Source: Berberis thunbergii (taxonomy: Eukaryota; Streptophyta; Magnoliopsida; Ranunculales; Berberidaceae). Taken from it: a stretch of 64,000 bases of DNA. Where the stretch lies: positions 372,001 through 436,000 of the forward strand of contig QNQO01005827.1 in assembly GCA_003290165.1 (NCBI GenBank), in the 5' to 3' direction. Of the stretch, positions 23,171-34,453 are shown in pieces. Below the pieces are notes generated by a model, which ran no database searches, was not told the DNA's origin, and saw only the letters and a program-made list of their open reading frames with translations. The translations under genes and the position numbers were made by a program. Each line of letters begins with the position of its first letter. Within the stretch, counting starts at the first letter, position 1.

Positions 23171-24758
23171 GGCAAAATACTCTCAAAGAGTTCTACCCCC
23201 AACATTGACTGGGTTTTCCCTAATTACAACTCTAGGTTGTTCATTCCCTTGATCTGCCATTAGATTTTTGACTTCAACTGATGACAAAATACTCTCAAGT
23301 GGACTAAGAGGTCTATCTATGATAGTCAAGTGACGAGTATGGTCTCGTGACCAAACGCTCATACAACAGTCACAACTTTCAAATGTGAATCTAAACTAGA
23401 TGCAATTTCACTTAGAAGATGATGCACAAACAAGTCCTTGGTGTCTAGCACACAACAAATTGATTATCTTCAATCAAGTGAAAGGGACAATTGATTTTTA
23501 AGGCCCAATCTAATTTGAAGTGGAGAATGATTTTTGAGCGCCTCAAAAGTCAATTCTCACCCTAGTTTAATTTTCTCGTATGTCTTGAATGTAAGTAAGG
23601 GGAACCTTATTACGTAAAAACTCCTTAGACCACCACCACATCAGGCTGAGATGCATTCTAGCCAGGTTTTACCCTATTTAGTATTCTAGAACTGGCTAAA
23701 CCTTTGAAGAGCATTTTTAAGATCCAAGGATTTCTTACGATATTTAGTTACCACTTAAACACTTTCAAGAACCCCTGTGTTCCTAATCACAATGAGATTA
23801 GACTTGCGGGAAACTCTGTCGATGCACCACTCTCTAGGAGAAAATGTAAGAAATGGCGGTGCAGTAACACTAGTCTTTACTAGCGCATACCAACTAACAC
23901 TAGAGAAGCCTAGCTTTGAAAGAGTTTGACATAGTCTATTCTATTTGTGAGGTCCTATGAACACCGTTCTAATTGGCTCTAATTATTTGAGTTCATTTTA
24001 ATTCGTTTGGCCAGGTTTGAAAATGAATTGGAGTGATGAGGTAGGTAATCAAGTCCCACTCAATTGCAATTAGTCAGGTCCGCTTTTAAGTAGTTTAACA
24101 CAGTTCGATATCTTGCAAAAATTTAAACATCCAAAATCATTCCAGAAACACTTCTTGCAGGAGATTTGAAGTGGGTTAAGAGAAGTACCCCACTTTGCTT
24201 CCGGTTGTATCGTAGACCCTGTTTTAGTTATTATAACTTAATATATAGTTCAAATTCAAATCCTCACAATCACTCAAAGAAAAAAAAATTAAATACTAAT
24301 TATGATCCAAGTACCATAGGATAATGATTAATGGTTTCAAATACAAAGTGTACAACCAAAGTTTTGAAAATCATCCAATTTTGGCAAAACAGTGTTTTGC
24401 TGGAAATTTTCAAAACTGATAGATCGCATTTTAAAAATCATGCAGAGTTCAATACTGAATGAAATTCAGAGTTTCAAATTTCCATGGATTTCTAACAAAC
24501 CAAAGTTTTTAAATAAAAATTCTTAAAAATCATTTGGCAGCTTGAAAGTTACTGAAATTCGAAGTGAACGCAAAAAATAGTACACTGTCCAGATTGCGTA
24601 TGTGCTACGAGAATTCAAATTCTGTTTCAAGAATTTATCCAAATTAAAATCCAAAAGATGATCTAGAAACTAGACACAATGTAAAACATGATAGAATTTG
24701 GAAATGCGCAAAACGGAATAATCAATTAGTAGAAATAGGCGTCCAAACAACAACCATC
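23170..24758. other. Athila F leader, non-coding
   Basis: Between gag and the SINE. AT-rich with many short direct words; Athila leaders are normally long and non-coding. No gene, RNA or repeat array seen. Confidence 0.5.
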
Positions 24759-25156
24759 TGCAGCAATCAGTCTACCAATTGTAGCTCAGTTGGACGAACG
24801 TCCATTTTCCTTATGAGAGGTCGCGGGTTCGAGACTCACACCAGTTAGGATTTTGTGAGTATTCATCCGATTATTAGGAGCTTATTTTCTTCGCCGTTGA
24901 TAAGCCTTCGAGTATTGAATGTAGCTGCTTATATGGACTAGACCGGAATGAAGTGAAATCAACTCTTCATGCAAGGTGGAGGCGATGGACTGGAGCGAAA
25001 GTAAGTCTCTATGCGAGATGGAGGCGACGGAGATATTAAGTGGCAAAAATATTGTAGCATTCGGGCCTAGTTTGGTTAACCCTATAGGGTCGGTCATGTA
25101 GCCTTCGGGCATGGAGTAATAAATAAATAACTTCAAAAAAAAAATTTGCAGCAATC
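24759..25156 (+). mobile_element. tRNA-derived SINE with 11-bp target duplication
   Basis: The body (about 24770-25145) starts with a tRNA-like head: a box A-like TAGCTCAGTTGGA at 24782 and a box B-like GGTTCGAGACTC at 24827, 33 bp apart. A tRNA-unrelated body follows, ending in an A-rich tail (25136-25143). TGCAGCAATCA lies at 24759-24769 and again at 25146-25156, a perfect 11-bp duplication. SINEs are copied by LINE enzymes from an internal Pol III promoter. It is too long and lacks a cloverleaf 3' half to be a real tRNA gene. Confidence 0.9.
24782..24838 (+). promoter_or_regulatory. Pol III A and B boxes of the SINE
   Basis: TAGCTCAGTTGG (box A) and GGTTCGAGACTC (box B), spaced as in tRNA genes. 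Confidence 0.8.
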
Positions 25157-25431
25157 AAATTCCAACACAGGTAATCCAACTTCAAAAATTCGGTTCTCAC
25201 TAACGTTTGATCCAATGAACAAATGGAAAGATGTCCAGAAAAGAATAGATCATGTATATTTACCAGATAAATAAATAAAATAAAGCAGCAAATGTTAGAT
25301 ACTCAAAAAAATGAAAACGCGAAGATGTTCAAATTTCAAGAGTACAAAGTGTTAACAAATACTACAAATGAACCAAAACTAAACTAGTGATAAGCATTCA
25401 AAATTGACTTTAAACTAATTTACTATTACTC

Positions 25432-25449
25432 TCCCTGGCAACGACGCCA
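25432..25449 (-). other. Athila F primer binding site (tRNA-Asp type)
   Basis: The minus strand reads TGGCGTCGTTGCCAGGGA, six bases from the LTR. It differs at two positions from the TGGCGCCGTTGCCGGGGA complement of plant tRNA-Asp used by Athila elements. Confidence 0.85.
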
Positions 25450-25455
25450 AAAAAT

Positions 25456-26821
25456 TGATCATATCTCAAATCATACCGCAAGCGCACGGTTATCTATTGA
25501 GTTAGATAACGGCAAATACGAGTCGAATCCCACAAGGAGAACTATAAATCGGAAAACTAATATTTAAATCTATCTTAAAACTTAACCTAGTTAGAAAATA
25601 TGTGGTTGATGAAGTGATTGAACTAAAAGCTAAATAAAAACTATGTAAACAAATTACAATCAAATATGGAGATACTTGGGGCTTTATAGATCACCACCAT
25701 GGGTTGATGGTTCTCTTAGGCTTATCTCAAGATTTTCTTTTTTCCAATCATAACTCATCCTTAAATAGGTTCTCGCCTCGCCTAAGGATGGGAAATTATA
25801 CAATGAAGCTTATGTAATCAAACCAATTGGATAATCATTTCTAAAATTATAAGCATGATCTAAAAGCATATAAGGATTTCATACTTAAATAAAATACCTA
25901 ATATCTAACAAATCATGTATAACCTTATATTACAATCATACTGAAAGCATTAAAGGGGTGGAGTTGTTAGACTCATACTAGTGGAGACATCTTGAATCTA
26001 TGACTTTAAGAAAGATGACAACAAGAGTAAGAAATGTATTATGAAAAACAAAACTTCAATCGATTTCATTAAACATTGACATTCAAGTACATAGAGTATG
26101 CTAATCACAAAGATGGTCTAATTTACATAGAAGAAAATACCTTGAGAATGCCTAATTGAGGGCATCCTCCCATGGGGCTCACTCACACCCTAAGAGGGCA
26201 TGGTGATAAACATAAAGAAAATGGGAAAACTTACAAGTCAAACTCTTCAAGACACTAAATCTCAAACTCTCAATTTTCTTTCTTTTCCAGTCCTCTCAGT
26301 ATACTCCAAGCATGGGGTATTTATAGGTAAAAAAGAATGGGAGGTGGAGTAAAATAAGGAAAATATATTGGCATAAAATAAGGAATTGTATTGGAGAATG
26401 GATAGTGGTGTAGGAGGTGGAGTAAAATAAGGAAAAGATGTTGACATAAAATAATTAATTGTATTGGAGAATGGATAGTAGAGTAGGAGGTAGAATGTGT
26501 AGTGATTCCTTTTGCTATGTTGAAGTTTTCATGTGGATGTTCAATTTGATTTCCTCAAGATTCGTAGATGATGATACTTTTTTTAGCTTGATTTCATGGG
26601 CCTTTGGGCTTGAAAATCCTTGATCCTTGACAATGCATGTGTAAACTTGCAATGGCCTTTTTAGTTGTTAAACTTAGCCTTATTGTATCATTTTGTGCAT
26701 ATTTGATAATTAATACTTGAATTCTTGCATTATACACAAATACACATAATGAGAGTATTTTATTAATTAATATGACATGATAAATATAGAATTAGGGGCG
26801 TAAAATGTACCATTTATAACC
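25456..26821 (-). repeat. 5' LTR of Athila F
   Basis: It starts TGATCATATC next to the primer site and ends at 26821, where the expected CA reads CC. Same landmarks as the left LTR, including the 73-bp duplication at 26341-26490. It retains the TATA box that the left copy lost. Confidence 0.88.
26319..26327 (-). promoter_or_regulatory. TATA box of Athila F 5' LTR
   Basis: CCTATAAATA on the minus strand (plus-strand tatttatagg). The 3' LTR has only 'ctttatagg' here because of a 12-base deletion. Confidence 0.6.
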
Positions 26822-28300
26822 CTATCAACATCACTCCTTTCGGGTTGTACAAAATTATTCTAGTTCTACTCCTTTTCTCGTTAATGATTTGCGCTGCATA
26901 GGATCCATTCGTGAGTAGTTGATTCGATGTTTTCTTCCTCTTGATCGTTGTTCGGTTGACGTTAGTTGATACCTGTGAACTCGGCGATGAAGTTTGCTAA
27001 TGCTTGAGCTTTTATTGCAGTCTTAGGAGCATAACTGATATCAAATTGACCAAGCTCTACTGCCCACTTCGCCATTCTTTCAGATAACTCTAGTTTATGC
27101 AGTACCGATCGAAGTGATTGTTCGGTCATGACAGTAATGGGTGGGCTTGAAAGTATTGTCGTAGCTTTCTTGAAGACAAGACCAGGGCGAGTGTTAGTTT
27201 CTTCAGAGATGGGTAATTGACTTTTGCACCCTCAATGTCTTGTTGACATAGTAGACTAGATTTTGCATGTGATTTTCCTCTCGTATCAGTATTGAGTTGA
27301 CTGCATGCTCGGACATTGATAGATATAAGTACAGTGTTTCTCCTGTGTTTGGCTTTGATAGCAGTACAGTACTTCCCTTGTACGTCTTCAGGCTTTGGAA
27401 ATCCTTTTCAAATTTTTCACTCCACTTGAACGTTTTGTTCCTTTTCAAGATTTTGAAGAAGGGGAGACATTTGTCTGATGATCTGGAGATAAATCTGTTC
27501 AAGGCCGTTATCCTACTATTGAGGCTTTGTACACCATTGATGTTGGTAGGTGACTGCATGTTGAAGAGCATTTGTATCTGTCTTGGATCATCTTCGATTC
27601 CTCTATGATTGACCATATACCCGAGGAATTTCCTTGATTCTACTTCGAACATACATTTTTCTGGGTTCAATTCATTTTGTACTTTCGGTGCTGGGCGAAG
27701 GCTTGCTCGAGGTCTTTGATGTGGTATTTTTGCGCAGGCTTTTGACTAGCATGTCGTCGTTGTACACCTCCATGGTCATGCAAATTTGATCTCTGAACAT
27801 TTTCTTCACTAGACATTGGTATGTGGCTTCTGCATTCTTTAGTCTGAATGGCATCACTCAGTAGCAATATGTTCATCTTTCTGTTATGAAAGATGTCTTT
27901 TCTTGGTCTGGTGGGTGCATTTGTATCTGGTTGTAATCAGAGTATGCGCCATGAAGTCTCGAAGTGGCCTCCACTATCTAATCTATTCATGGGAGTGGAA
28001 AGAAATCTTTTGGGCAGCCTTTGTTTAGGTCCGTGTAGTCTACACATACCCGCCATTTTTCATTCTTTTTTTACCAGAATTGTATTGGCCAACCAATCTG
28101 GGTAATAATATTTTTTATCATCCCTGTTTTCATTAAGCGATGCACTTCCTCGTTGATTGCTTGGTTACATTCTGGGGCAACTAGACTTTTTTCCTGTCAG
28201 ATTGGCTTTTTATCCAAGTTGACTTGCAACCTTTGAGTGATAACGGAGTGGTCAATGCGTACCATGCCCTTCATTGTCTAGGCGATGACATCCTAGTTAT
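26822..28300 (-). pseudogene. Tat B RT and RNase H
   Basis: Minus strand. RT palm: a YNDD box (MEVYNDDMLVKS at about 27770-27735; usually Y(V/A)DD), MNPEKCMFEVESRKFLGYMV then HRGIEDDPRQIQ in 27670-27540. RNase H follows (FKWSEKFEKDFQSLK, LYLYLSMSEHAVNSIL, and VYYVNKTLR in place of the usual VYYVSKTL). The tail RTRIILYNPKGVMLI runs into the Athila F insertion at 26826. Frameshifts at about 27670 and 27870 and scattered stops. Confidence 0.83.
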
Positions 28301-28489
28301 CTTTCAACAGTTGGATCAGCTGCTTAGTTAGTTTTGGGCGAAGCTTTGTGCTAATTCGGACTGTTTTTCTTCCTTCTTCACCATGTAGATGGACTGGTGT
28401 CGTTTCTTCTTCTAGTGATCCAGTATTTGGTCGGCCTTTTGGACAAACTGGAGCTACATTGTCCTCTGGTGGGCTATGATCCATCTGTA

Positions 28490-28990
28490 ATTGACCAGGT
28501 TGTAATGGCTCCTTTGGTCGTGACTATGATTGTTATATGTCTGGGGCCTTCATTGTAACGTAGTGGCATTCACGCGCAGCTAACTGAATTGTTTTGATGA
28601 CCCCGATGTCGTCATCAGTGTGATACTTTAGACATTGATGCATGGTAGAGAATACTGCACCCATGTCGAGTAGCCAAGGTCTTCCTAGAAGCATGTTGTA
28701 TGTGGATGGTGTACCAACAATGAGGAAGTCTGTTAATAGGACTCGTCGTTTACCTGGCTCTCTTACTTTGACTGGTAATTGGATTAGTTCGAGTGAGCGA
28801 CATTGTTCTCCACTGAAACCTATCATTGGTTGGTCATTGGGTGTAAGCATCTCTTCAGTGAATTACATTTTGGGGAATGTTGTTAGGTACAAAAGGTTGG
28901 TAGAGCTACCTGTGTCGACTAATATTTTTTTGATCTCCCATCTGGCTATCAAAACCGAGATCACGATGGCATCATTGTGCGGGAAATGAA
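28490..28990 (-). pseudogene. Tat B protease
   Basis: Minus strand: KKILVDTGSSTNLLYL (about 28930-28885) carries the intact DTGSS retropepsin active site. The frame 28850-28533 continues with TPSTYNMLLGRPWLLDMGAV and QCLKY, the standard Tat C-terminal box. A frame change separates the two. Confidence 0.82.
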
Positions 28991-30570
28991 CTCCGTGTGC
29001 ATCCTTTTAGGAAAATGTTAGAGTTGGGTGGTTGGTCCTGGTGTGCTAAGCAGGATGTCCGGTATCGGATCCTCGTTCGTAAATCCTTGATTGATCACTT
29101 CCAAGATCGATTAGATTGTTCCTCCTCTCTAGCTACACCGTGCAAGACGTACATCAGTTCTCTGGATTGTTCATTCGACCTTGTGATAACGTCCATTTTC
29201 CCTTTGTACTACTTGTCTTTCAATCTGAAAAATTCACCGAGTCGTTCTTTCTTAATCCAATACTCAATTTTGTTCTTCAAGTTGTAGCAGTCTTTTGTAT
29301 CATGTCTGCGGTCCTTGTGGAAAGAACAGTACTTGTTATTATCTCATCCGGTCGGATCTCCCCTTAGCTTGAGTGGCCATTTGATGTCCTCCGAACTTGC
29401 CATGGACTTCATGACATTTGCCTGACTCGTTTTCAAAGCCATAAACGGTTTGTACTTCGTGCTGACTACATTTGTTGATCGTTCGTGTTAGGCTCTTTCA
29501 AATTGCAGCTTTCCGGGTTCTTGTTTGTTGTATCCGTACCTTCCATTGGTTTCATGTCTTTTCAACTGGCCACTTTCCTCCTGTAGCCTATCATTTATTC
29601 TTCCCTCCTCTCTCTTTTTTCGATTTGTTGCGAAGGATCTTTTCTCGGACACGTTCTTCTTTTTGGCAGCTAACATATCCTCGAGGGTAATGTACTTTTT
29701 AGCAGTTTTTACACGGTTGCCATGTTCCTCAAAGGATCCAGGTTCAAAGAGTAGTAAAACGGCCATTTTTTTAATCCAGAGTAAAACGACCCTAAAAGTG
29801 TCTATGGTCGTGTCGTCACTACATCCATCAATCATGGTTAACTCGTCAGTAAAACGAGTAACATATTCCCTGATAGTCTCATCGGGTTTTTGCTTGATGT
29901 CAACCAAAAAATGTGGGACCTTTCTTATCCACTTACTGCAAATGAACCTTGTGATAAAGGTCGTGGCTAATGATTGGAGAGAGTCCCATCAACCTGGGTG
30001 GGAGACTATTGAACCAACTCATCGTTGTGGACGTGAGACTGATCGGAAACGTTCGGCACAAAATGGACTTTGTGCTTTCTTTTAGTGTCATCATATGGAG
30101 GAAATGTAGTAAATGGTCTAACGGATTAGTAGTGTCATCAAAATTTTCAAACTTGCGCGGAGTAGACTTTTCGGCAGGGGGGTCTTCATGAGTGCATAGT
30201 AGAATGGTGGTCTGGCCAACTCATAAAACACCTTGGGATCTGCAACTCTGATCCTGAATAGAACTTGTAAAAAAATACCATCATTCAAGTAGCCATCTCC
30301 TTGTGGTTCACTGCATTCAAAGTTTGCTCGTAGAAGCTTGATAGGAGCTTCATGGTTCTCTCGAACGTGGTTGGCAGAATTTCGCTGAAGTGGTGTTTTG
30401 ACGTGTTCGACAAGTGGGGCACATTCCAGGTGAGCTTTTCAACCACTTTGACCAAATAATCCATCTGGACCAAGAGTTGGTCCACACAGGAATCTGTCAT
30501 TATACCGCCAGATGTCAGGGATGGTTGGGCTACTATTCCATGTAGTGGTACTGCATTACCAGGCATGATT
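28990..30570 (-). pseudogene. Tat B gag
   Basis: Minus strand: an N-terminal frame at 30566-30285, then FENFDDTTNPLDHLLHF and FNSLPP (30170-30000) in a second frame, and the core DIKQKPDETIREYVTRFTDE (29907-29850) followed by a lysine/arginine-rich tail to 29488. Order and wording are those of Tat gag (PF03732). At least two frameshifts. Confidence 0.78.
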
Positions 30571-30756
30571 GGTTATTCTGGCGTTGGATTTGAGATATGT
30601 CTGATATGTAATTCAGTTTCACTAGCGAAAGAGTTTCCTTGATTGTTGGAAGCTAGGAGTTTGTTGTATGTTCCATTTTCACTAAATCTTTATGTTGTTG
30701 ATTCACACTAAGGAAACTACAAACAAAATACTCTCTTTAGAAGAGACAATTGTCAT

Positions 30757-30774
30757 TCCATACGGACGATGCCA
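30757..30774 (-). other. Tat B primer binding site, diverged
   Basis: The minus strand reads TGGCATCGTCCGTATGGA just inside the LTR, a mutated form of the Tat A site at 12921-12938. Confidence 0.6.
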
Positions 30775-30777
30775 AAC

Positions 30778-31328
30778 TGATGCGTCCAAATCCAATCTCC
30801 TAGAGATCTGACCTACAAAACAGGGTTATATTGCCAAATACCACCTTTTTGTGGCCAAAGGCACTGCGATGCTTAAGTCAGTTAATCTGTGGGAGAAGAC
30901 TAAATTTGGATAAAGTATAGTTCAGTTGAGTTTGCATACCTTTTGTCGAATGTTCCCATTACTTTATATAATATCCATCATTAATTATCTGCATGACTTA
31001 AGCGTGTATGGCGTGATGAGGGGAGACGTTATTTGCAATGGTCTCTTCCTTCATTGAGGTACATCCTTAGGGGAGTGATTCCCGCTACGACTTGTCTCCT
31101 CTGTAACGTTTCTATTCTCTAAAGGAAGAGATCCATTGGGCTTGGATTCAGGCCTTTGATTACGATCTATTATCAAGGGCCTTTTTAGTCTTTAGTGACT
31201 GGATCTGCCCTTTTGGGCTTCTTGTGTCCGGCCTATTATCCATGTCAAAATTGAAGTGCATGTTCCTTATGATAGATGTTTTTGCCACATGTACGATCGT
31301 TATTAGAATCTTATTTGATGTATCATCA
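30778..31328 (-). repeat. 5' LTR of Tat B
   Basis: Bounded TGATGCGTCC...GTATCATCA, 551 bp, the same ends as the LTRs of Tat A and Tat E but shorter. The next five bases, TTAAT, would be the target duplication. Confidence 0.83.
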
Positions 31329-32510
31329 TTAATGATTTATTTATTTTAATAAAAACATGTGGGATGAAGCATGGCAAGGAAGTTTAATGTTGGTCCTTGT
31401 AGGAATACGATAAATGGTTTTAGTCTCTAAATATAATTTAATTTTGGTCTTTTGCACTACAAGCACAACAAGTGGTTGTGATCACAAGTTTTTGCCTTTG
31501 TGCTAATATTTTGTGCAGTACCATGTCAATGAAATGATCCTTACATGATCAAAGAGAAAGATACTCGATGCCTATTCTACAATTTTACACTTGATTCCCT
31601 AGCATGGTGTAACTTATCTGGAGAGGATTTGGGAATCTATCGATCTGATAATTTCTCATCCTTCTTCATACATAAAAGTACTTTTATAATTTATGTATTT
31701 TTTATAACAAATTATTTCATTCTTTTGGAATGATTTGTGCCTAAAAAACGTTTTCACCTATTGTTTTGATGAAAGTACATTTATTGCGAAATTAATATGG
31801 ACACCATTATTAATTTTGTATAATATTAGATATTAGAGAAAACTAAAAATGGAGAAAAGTGCAATGCATATGCACCAATATTGTAGAGAAGGGCTCTAAC
31901 AGTGATACCCTTGTCTCATCTTCAATTTTAAGAAGACATGTATAATTCAACAAGTCCACATGCTTTTGTTTCTATTATGCACTTGGCTTTGTTCATTGTT
32001 TAATTATCATGGCACATTTTCCCTTGAATTCTTTGCAAAGTGCATTGAGCAATGTTGTTTTACGAGATTAACAAAACTTAACATGAAAATCATCTAGTTA
32101 TCGTTGTTCGATAAAAACAATTGTCTAAGTGAAGAAATCAGAAGTGACAACTCCTCATTAGGAGGTGTGGATACTTTAACTTGACTATCGTGTGAATTGC
32201 TACGTTGCGTTTTTTCTTCCCATTATAATTGAATTGAGTTTAAGCTAATTTTACATTTAGAGCAAGAGTAATTCTGTAATATTGTATGCTAAATAATCAA
32301 ATACAAAATGAAAGGTCAATTTGAAAGTTGATATTTTTTTAATAAAAATTCGTAATAAATATGATTAGATATTAAAAGTGTCAATTTAAATTTTCTAAAT
32401 CTATGTTTTACATTAAAATATAAATTATACTATGTGCACCTTTTGATTTCGTCGAGATATGTGTGTATAACAACAAAAGAAACAATGTGGTATCATGCAT
32501 TTATGTACCT
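31329..32510. other. Anonymous AT-rich intergenic DNA
   Basis: No gene, RNA or repeat recognised. Open frames are short (longest about 62 codons) and without motifs. Confidence 0.5.
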
Positions 32511-32691
32511 GGTTGGACAGATTCAATGGCAGGTGGGCATGGGCGGACCTACTAAGGGGCGAGGGGGGGCAGCTGCCCCCCCTCAACTTTTAAAATATTT
32601 TTAGTATATATATTTTAGTCTTAAAAAATCAATTATATAATGTAGAATACAATATGTTAATTGTTTATGAAAATACTTCAACATGTCTTTG

Positions 32692-32752
32692 CTGGTGTAG
32701 TGGTTGAAGGTTTATCACTTTTAGTAAAATACCTAAGTTCGATACTCTTCGA
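32692..32752 (+). other. tRNA/SINE-like promoter motif in element 1
   Basis: 'tagtggttgaagg' and 'agttcgatactc' resemble Pol III A and B boxes at tRNA spacing. No clear SINE ends or duplication; may be a remnant or chance. Confidence 0.3.
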
Positions 32753-33040
32753 GTGCATTTTTTATTTTATTTTCAATGCAATTTTATTAGTAATTGCAAA
32801 CATTAAAAAATGTTTAGTTTAATAAAAATTTATTAACATTAAAGAAATGAATTGTTTTTCACAAGTGATATTAAACCCCTAACAAAAAAATATTTAAAAT
32901 TAATATCTAAAATAATAACGATAGAATTCAATGAAAATATTTACTATTAGCCAACTCGTATAAAATTTGAGCCTCATATAAACAATTTTTTCTTTGAAAT
33001 TGTATTATGATCATATTAGATTCACAAATTTCAATTTTTT

Positions 33041-34240
33041 GGGGGTGTATTGTATATGGATTCTTATGGAATTGATAAATAATTTGAAAAGTCCACGGAC
33101 TCTTTAAATTGTCTACAGAATCTTTAAATTGTCCACAGACTTTTGCTGATTTCTTAAATCCATAAACTTTTGCTACAGACTTTCTAGAGATTTATAAAAA
33201 TCCACGGACTTTGTATGAACAACTTTTACAGGTTTCTAATTATTTGCAAGATAAAAATAAGTTGGTAATGACATATCCTCTAACAAACCAAATATATTAG
33301 ACATTAAATAACATGACATGTATCTGACAAAAAAAAAAAGATAACCAGGCAGGTAATGACATGAAATCGCAATCCAACATTCAACAAAATCAAATCATTG
33401 AACACAACCAAATTAAAAATCATCACTTGCAAAATGACATAAACATACAGTATTTAGCCTTGACACAACCAAATTATTGCTTTGATGGATTTTTTTTATT
33501 GTAGATGAAAGGGAACATCTACAGATTGAAAATGGGCTATGGGTTGATTCATCTTCGTCTCCCTTGACTCTCCTAAATCTCTTGTACAATAACACAAAGA
33601 GGAAGCACATAGACAAGAGGGAACAGGAAAGGAACACAAGGGGTAACATGGGTTCAACGATAGATGATGGAGATTGTAAGAAAGCCATGAAAATCGTTCA
33701 TTTACAGAGAAGAAGAAGAAGAAGATGTGATAAAAGAGAGAGCTTTTGGTGGAGTGTTGTGTATTTTGTGTAAACGTAAAGGCAGGTCAGTCATCGTCAT
33801 CTCTCTCTCTCTCTCTTGTGTTTATGCAAAGATAGAAAAAGAATCGAGAAAACAAGAGGATGTGAACCAACCTCTTCGCGGCTGGCACAAGGCAGAACTT
33901 TGGGAGACTTTTTTTCACGTTGAAATCTTTGATATGGAGGCTGACAAACTATTGAACTTTGTTATTTATACCTAACACTACAAAGTCCATGAGAATCCAT
34001 GATTTTCCAAATCCATAAATATGAATGATATTTTGAATACCCTAAAACTTTTGTGGACTTTCTGAAATCCATATTGAATACCCTAAGACTTTGTGAATTT
34101 CAGAAAGACTTTTTAAAATCCTGATTGAATACCCCTAGACTTTTGTGGACTTTTTAAAATCCAAATTGAATACACTTGGATTTTCAGAATCCATGGAATT
34201 TATTGAATTGCCCACAAAATCCATATACAATACACCCCCC
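33041..34240. mobile_element. Harbinger-like element nested in element 1
   Basis: Inverted ends of at least 20 bases: GGGGGTGTATTGTATATGGA at 33041 and its complement ending at 34240 (tccatatacaatacacccccc). Flanks are TTT and TTA, so a 3-bp TTA-type duplication is possible but not clean. Subterminal 'aagtccacggactct' words recur on both sides. No transposase. A small open frame lies inside. The ends resemble Tourist/PIF-Harbinger elements. Confidence 0.7.
33413..33688 (-). CDS. Small membrane-anchored ORF inside the Harbinger-like element
   Basis: A 91-codon minus-strand frame starts with ATG at 33688. The N-terminus carries a hydrophobic stretch (LPLVFLSCSLLSMCFLFVLL, residues 15-34), then a basic patch (YKRFRRVK) and an acidic one (GDEDES), as in a signal-anchored protein with a cytosolic tail. 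Upstream on the minus strand is a GA-rich leader with (GA)n at 33800-33822. I do not recognise the protein. It could be a host gene piece captured by the transposon or a chance frame; the ordered topology makes capture plausible. Confidence 0.3.
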   Translation of the reverse strand: MAFLQSPSSIVEPMLPLVFLSCSLLSMCFLFVLLYKRFRRVKGDEDESTHSPFSICRCSLSSTIKKIHQSNNLVVSRLNTVCLCHFASDDF

Positions 34241-34285
34241 TTAGCTTCACCTAGAACTTATCCTAATTATTTTGTAATTCTCAAT

Positions 34286-34453
34286 TCTAGACAACCAGGC
34301 TTTATAGCCACTTTTTGGTCAGGTTTTAAGTTTTCTACATTTTTATCCCTTCTATAGATAATGTTTGTGGTTGTATTTTAAAGAGAATGGGTAAAGGTGT
34401 AAAAATGCTCTAGCATGACCAAAAAATGGCTTTAAAGTCTGGCTGCCTAGACA
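34286..34453. mobile_element. Hairpin MITE (TCTAGACA ends)
   Basis: The left arm 'ctagacaaccaggctttatagccactttt' pairs with the right arm, which reverse-complemented reads 'ctaggcagccagactttaaagcc'. About 168 bp, with a short AT-rich loop. Its ends are shared with the hairpins at 35639-35877 and 36481-36654. Confidence 0.65.

Larger units (their letters stand above)
16651..26826 (-). mobile_element. Athila F: nearly full-length Ty3/gypsy element nested in Tat B
   Basis: Two LTRs (16656-18039 and 25456-26821) flank gag, protease, RT, RNase H and integrase on the minus strand, with a tRNA-Asp-type primer site at 25432-25449. Flanking 5-mers are ATATC (16651-16655) and CTATC (26822-26826), a duplication with one mismatch. 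Between integrase and the 3' LTR there are only about 180 bp, so the env-like ORF found in many Athila elements is absent. Stops and shifts in every domain make it non-autonomous. A SINE is inserted in the leader. Confidence 0.9.
13622..31328 (-). mobile_element. Tat-lineage Ty3/gypsy element B, host of nested insertions
   Basis: Minus-oriented: 5' LTR 30778-31328, gag about 28990-30570, protease about 28530-28930, RT and RNase H 26822-28300, then Athila F, then RNase H remainder and integrase 15050-16655, 77-bp repeats, and antisense ORF tail. The 3' LTR lies left of the window, beyond Tat A. Joining across Athila F restores a continuous RNase H reading frame, which proves that the two halves are one element. 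All frames carry several stops and shifts. Confidence 0.85.

Noticed and set aside
24772..24840. Possible tRNA gene (box A and box B)
   Set aside because: The 3' acceptor half does not pair, and an 11-bp duplication plus A-tail define a SINE.
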